From assembly GCF_001598235.1 (NCBI RefSeq), contig NZ_BCYO01000005.1, positions 218,041 through 282,040 on the forward strand: a stretch of 64,000 nucleotides of DNA, read 5' to 3'. The notes under the pieces were generated by a model. That model did not search any database. It was not told where the DNA came from and saw only the letters and a list, made by a program, of their open reading frames with translations. This stretch comes from Polaromonas jejuensis NBRC 106434. Lineage in GTDB: Bacteria > Pseudomonadota > Gammaproteobacteria > Burkholderiales > Burkholderiaceae_C. Numbering within the stretch: the first letter of the stretch is position 1; each line of letters opens with the position of its first letter. Positions 61,977-64,000 of the stretch are shown in pieces. A program made the translations under genes and the position numbers.

Positions 61977-62644
61977 CCAGCCACCTCATCAATTACATCA
62001 AGAAAACTTTATATCTAATTGTTTTTATTGGATTTAGTGCCGCTCACGCCGGCTCTTACGATGATTTCTTCATTGCCGTCAAGCAGGACGATGCGGGCAA
62101 GATCAAGGAACTTCTGGCGCGGGGATTTGATGCCAATACGGTTGACCCCGGGGGACAAAGCGGCCTCTACATGGCCTTGCGAGAACCCTCGCTAAAGGTC
62201 GCCCAAGTATTGATCGACTGGCCGAAAACCGATGTGAACCAGCTCAACCCCAAGGATGAAAGTCCGCTCATGCTGGCAGCCCTCAAAGGCCATCAGGCCC
62301 TGGTAGAAAAATTGATAGAAAAGGGCGCCGACGTCAACAAGACCGGCTGGACCCCTTTGCATTACGCCGCCAGCGCCGGCCAGACAGACATCATCGCCTT
62401 GCTGCTCGACAACAGTGCCTATATCGACGCCGAGTCGCCCAACGGCACCACACCTCTGATGATGGCGGCCATGTATGGCACGCCGGAGGCCGTCAAACGC
62501 CTGCTGCAGGAAGGCGCTGATCCGCAGCTCAAAAACCAGCAAGGCATGACGGCACTGCAGTTTGCCCAGCGCGCCAACCGCCCGGATTCGGCAGAAGCCA
62601 TTGCCGCAGCGATCCGCGGCAAGCGGCCAGCGGGCCAATGGTGA
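61973..62644 (+). CDS. Exported ankyrin-repeat protein
   Basis: A 223-residue protein with an N-terminal signal-like helix (TLYLIVFIGFSAAHA) and about five ankyrin repeats: LARGFDANTVDPGGQSGLYM, ESPLMLAALKGHQALVEKLI, GWTPLHYAASAGQTDIIALL, NGTTPLMMAAMYGTPEAVKR and QGMTALQFAQRANRPDSAEA. It is translationally coupled to tatD. It probably mediates protein contacts in the periplasm; partner unknown. Confidence 0.9.
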   Translation: MTSHLINYIKKTLYLIVFIGFSAAHAGSYDDFFIAVKQDDAGKIKELLARGFDANTVDPGGQSGLYMALREPSLKVAQVLIDWPKTDVNQLNPKDESPLMLAALKGHQALVEKLIEKGADVNKTGWTPLHYAASAGQTDIIALLLDNSAYIDAESPNGTTPLMMAAMYGTPEAVKRLLQEGADPQLKNQQGMTALQFAQRANRPDSAEAIAAAIRGKRPAGQW

Positions 62645-62763
62645 AGGATTGGCCAGTGCGCAGTAGCTTGGAAGCTTGTGCCTGGGGACGTGTATGGACG
62701 CTGCTTTATGGTGTGGGTAATCCCTAGCCACCACATTCCACGATGTATATTATGTTAAATCCA

Positions 62764-62798
62764 GAAGGCTATCGAATTGATAGCAGCCTTCACCCGTG
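62764..62798. repeat. Truncated TAGCTATC-type repeat at the edge of the remnant region
   Basis: GGCTATCGAATTGATAGCAG then CCTTCACCCGTG matches the repeat head and the start of its CGCCCGT core. The expected GGGCTGGAGGCCA half is missing, and DyP-like coding text begins at once. The break is therefore a recombination junction. Confidence 0.6.
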
Positions 62799-62982
62799 CG
62801 CACGGAAGCCAGTCGCTGCAAAGCTCTCGCTCCTGACGACAATAGTCGAGAACGGCAAGCAGCTTGAGATCGTCCGCGACAACATGCCGTTCGGCGAAAG
62901 CGCCCCTCCTTCTGCAGTCGACCCGGCGAAGCCGCGATCGGATGGATCACTGGCTATTGGTTCTCTGAAACACGAGGGATAG
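62797..62982 (+). pseudogene. DyP-type peroxidase, C-terminal remnant with encapsulin-targeting tail
   Basis: The frame carries TTIVENGKQLEIVRDNMPFG, the DyP peroxidase motif near the distal part of the heme domain. It then jumps directly to a Pro/Ala-rich linker and SDGSLAIGSLKHEG at the stop. DGSLxIGSLK is the known cargo-loading peptide that docks DyP enzymes into encapsulin nanocompartments. The ~60-70 residues normally between NMPFG and the linker are gone, as is everything upstream. A non-functional fragment. Confidence 0.75.
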
Positions 62983-62983
62983 C

Positions 62984-63034
62984 ATGAGCAATCTCCATCG
63001 CGAATTGGCACCCATTTCGAGCCTGGACCTGTAG
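62984..63034 (+). pseudogene. Encapsulin shell protein, N-terminal remnant
   Basis: ATG 62984, one base after the DyP stop, reads MSNLHRELAPISS, the conserved encapsulin start, then LDL and a stop after 16 codons. Intact family members run ~265-280 residues. DyP-encapsulin order is the standard cargo-shell operon arrangement, so this supports both remnant calls. The rest of the gene has been deleted. Confidence 0.7.
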
Positions 63035-63060
63035 GACTGAAATGACGAGAGTCACCATAC

Positions 63061-63654
63061 TTGAAAGCCTTGTCGATGCTGCAGCTCTTTGACCCCAATC
63101 AGATTGTCGGCGCATTGCTGCTTGCCGGCATCCTCGTCCTTGTCGGGATCTTTCTGTCGTGGCTCGTTCGCCGACTGATCAGAGAAGCGCTGCGGCACGA
63201 TCAATCGGAACGCATCGATCAGATCACGCTTTCCTTTCTGAGCCACCTCACGATTCTGGTGATCTGGATTCTGCTGATTATCTTTTATGCCCATCTCATA
63301 CCCGCGTTAAATCGGCTCGGAACGGCGTTATTGGCGGGTGTCAGCCTTATGTCTGTGATCGTAGGTTTTGCGGCGCAGAAGACGCTCGGAAATCTCGTCG
63401 CCGGGATAAGCCTTGTGCTGTACAAGCCATTCCGTCGTGGTGATCGTGTTCAGATTCAAGCGCCTACTGGAGACGGCCATGAGGTCGGTGAGGTTGAAGA
63501 CATCTCGCTTGGCTATACCTTTCTCAGGACGGATGATGGGCGAGAAATCATCATCGCCAATGGTTCGATGGCCCAGCAGACGATGATCAAACTCTCCGGG
63601 CCAAGCGCTGGGCAGCGCGCAAAATCGGAGACTTCTTCTGGTCAAGGCTGTTGA
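63061..63654 (+). pseudogene. MscS-type mechanosensitive channel, truncated or frameshifted
   Basis: The frame encodes two N-terminal helices and the MscS pore and beta-domain signature: LAGVSLMSVIVGFAAQKTLG, NLVAGISLVLYKPFRRGDRV and EVEDISLGYTFLRTDDGREI then IANGSMAQQTMIKLSG. After that it runs into unrelated text and stops at 63654, missing the C-terminal domain. Another frame continues open to about 63783 (RRLLLVKAVDRVFLVDDQEV), suggesting a frameshift or fusion. Start TTG 63061 or ATG 63076. Confidence 0.6.
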
Positions 63655-63750
63655 CCGGGTGTTTCTGGTCGATGACCAGGAGGTCGCAAGCTCTCTTACG
63701 CGCGCGAGCGGGGAAGTCGATCCGACTGAAGCTGCATTCAGACTCACCGC

Positions 63751-63888
63751 ATCGCCGTGCTGTCGAAAGCGCACCAGCTGCGTGAACTAAAGAATCCGTA
63801 CCACAACCCCAAGGCGGACGAACTGTTGTCGCGCACCCGCAAGGCCTACGCCAAGCGCGACGCCCTGCCCCGAAAAAAGACGCGCTGA
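63751..63888 (+). other. Unidentified coding remnant
   Basis: An open stretch IAVLSKAHQLRELKNPYHNP then ADELLSRTRKAYAKRDALP ends in a basic KKTR and TGA. It looks like the charged C-terminal helix of some protein, but I cannot name it. GTG 63757 is the only early start. The last ~110 bases of the window show no feature I recognise. Confidence 0.25.
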
Positions 63889-64000
63889 CCAAAGACCCGC
63901 TGCCGGCGATCCTGGCCGCGACGATTCGCTGCGCGGCAAGCGCGACCTGCTCCTTTTTTCTTGAAGCGGAGTCCGGAAGGGTATGTTTACACGCTGGCCT

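Overview
The window is bacterial chromosome, GC-rich and densely coding, from a betaproteobacterium of the family Comamonadaceae. Gene content and order (map-glnD; yciB-bolA-ppiC; mltG-tmk-holB-pilZ-tatD) fit Burkholderiales. The interspersed repeats, a TAGCTATC-type element and a GC-rich element ending in GTGGGGGCT, are of the kind seen in Polaromonas, Rhodoferax and Acidovorax. The genus is an inference. I saw no rRNA, tRNA or CRISPR array and no intact insertion sequence.

Region 1 (1-10.7 kb) is housekeeping: the start of glnD, map, purL, a PpiC foldase, bolA, yciB, msrB, selO and a Crp/Fnr-type regulator. Region 2 (10.9-30.7 kb) is a long plus-strand catabolic block. It holds an AlkK/DmdB-like acyl-CoA ligase, a complete branched-chain-type ABC importer, a fused enoyl-CoA hydratase/3-hydroxyacyl-CoA dehydrogenase, a thiolase, two acyl-CoA dehydrogenases (DmdC-like and AidB-like), two short-chain dehydrogenases, a thioesterase, a medium-chain reductase, a GST-like protein and an ElaA-like acetyltransferase. 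Together they could import and beta-oxidise a carboxylic acid whose identity is not visible. Two copies of a perfect CTTGTC-N8-GACAAG palindrome, upstream of the ligase and of the beta-oxidation genes, suggest a shared regulator.

Region 3 (30.7-37.6 kb) is the most unusual part. Four minus-strand genes encode a secreted protein with five ~40-residue Q/N-rich repeats, a small secreted protein, a CsgG-like outer-membrane lipoprotein fused to peptidoglycan-binding-like and DUF4384-like domains, and a Sel1/TPR-type exported protein. Divergent from them is a LuxR-family response regulator with a membrane histidine kinase. I read this as a candidate curli-like or holdfast-like surface-fibre system that differs from known csg and hfa operons.

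Region 4 (37.7-41.6 kb) is a partly decayed copper-handling cluster: a frameshifted CusF-like gene, a multicopper oxidase, a small membrane protein, a BNR-type protein, a truncated Rieske fragment, a DUF2933-like protein and a PII-like protein. Region 5 (41.9-57.7 kb) mixes serA, ogt, tex, a DsbG-like lipoprotein, a patatin, a 3-hydroxybutyrate oligomer hydrolase, an iron alcohol dehydrogenase, an HSL-type esterase, a thioesterase-GNAT fusion, an NRDE protein and ygfZ. Region 6 (57.7-62.6 kb) is the mltG-tmk-holB-pilZ-tatD-ankyrin run. Region 7 (62.76-64.0 kb) is a junkyard of remnants. It includes the C-terminus of a DyP peroxidase with a classic encapsulin cargo-loading tail, the first residues of an encapsulin gene, and a broken MscS channel, and it begins inside a Comamonadaceae repeat.

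Mobile repeats have repeatedly been absorbed in frame into genes (purL, an acyl-CoA dehydrogenase, an aidB-like gene, livG, a patatin gene and ygfZ), which is a theme of this chromosome.
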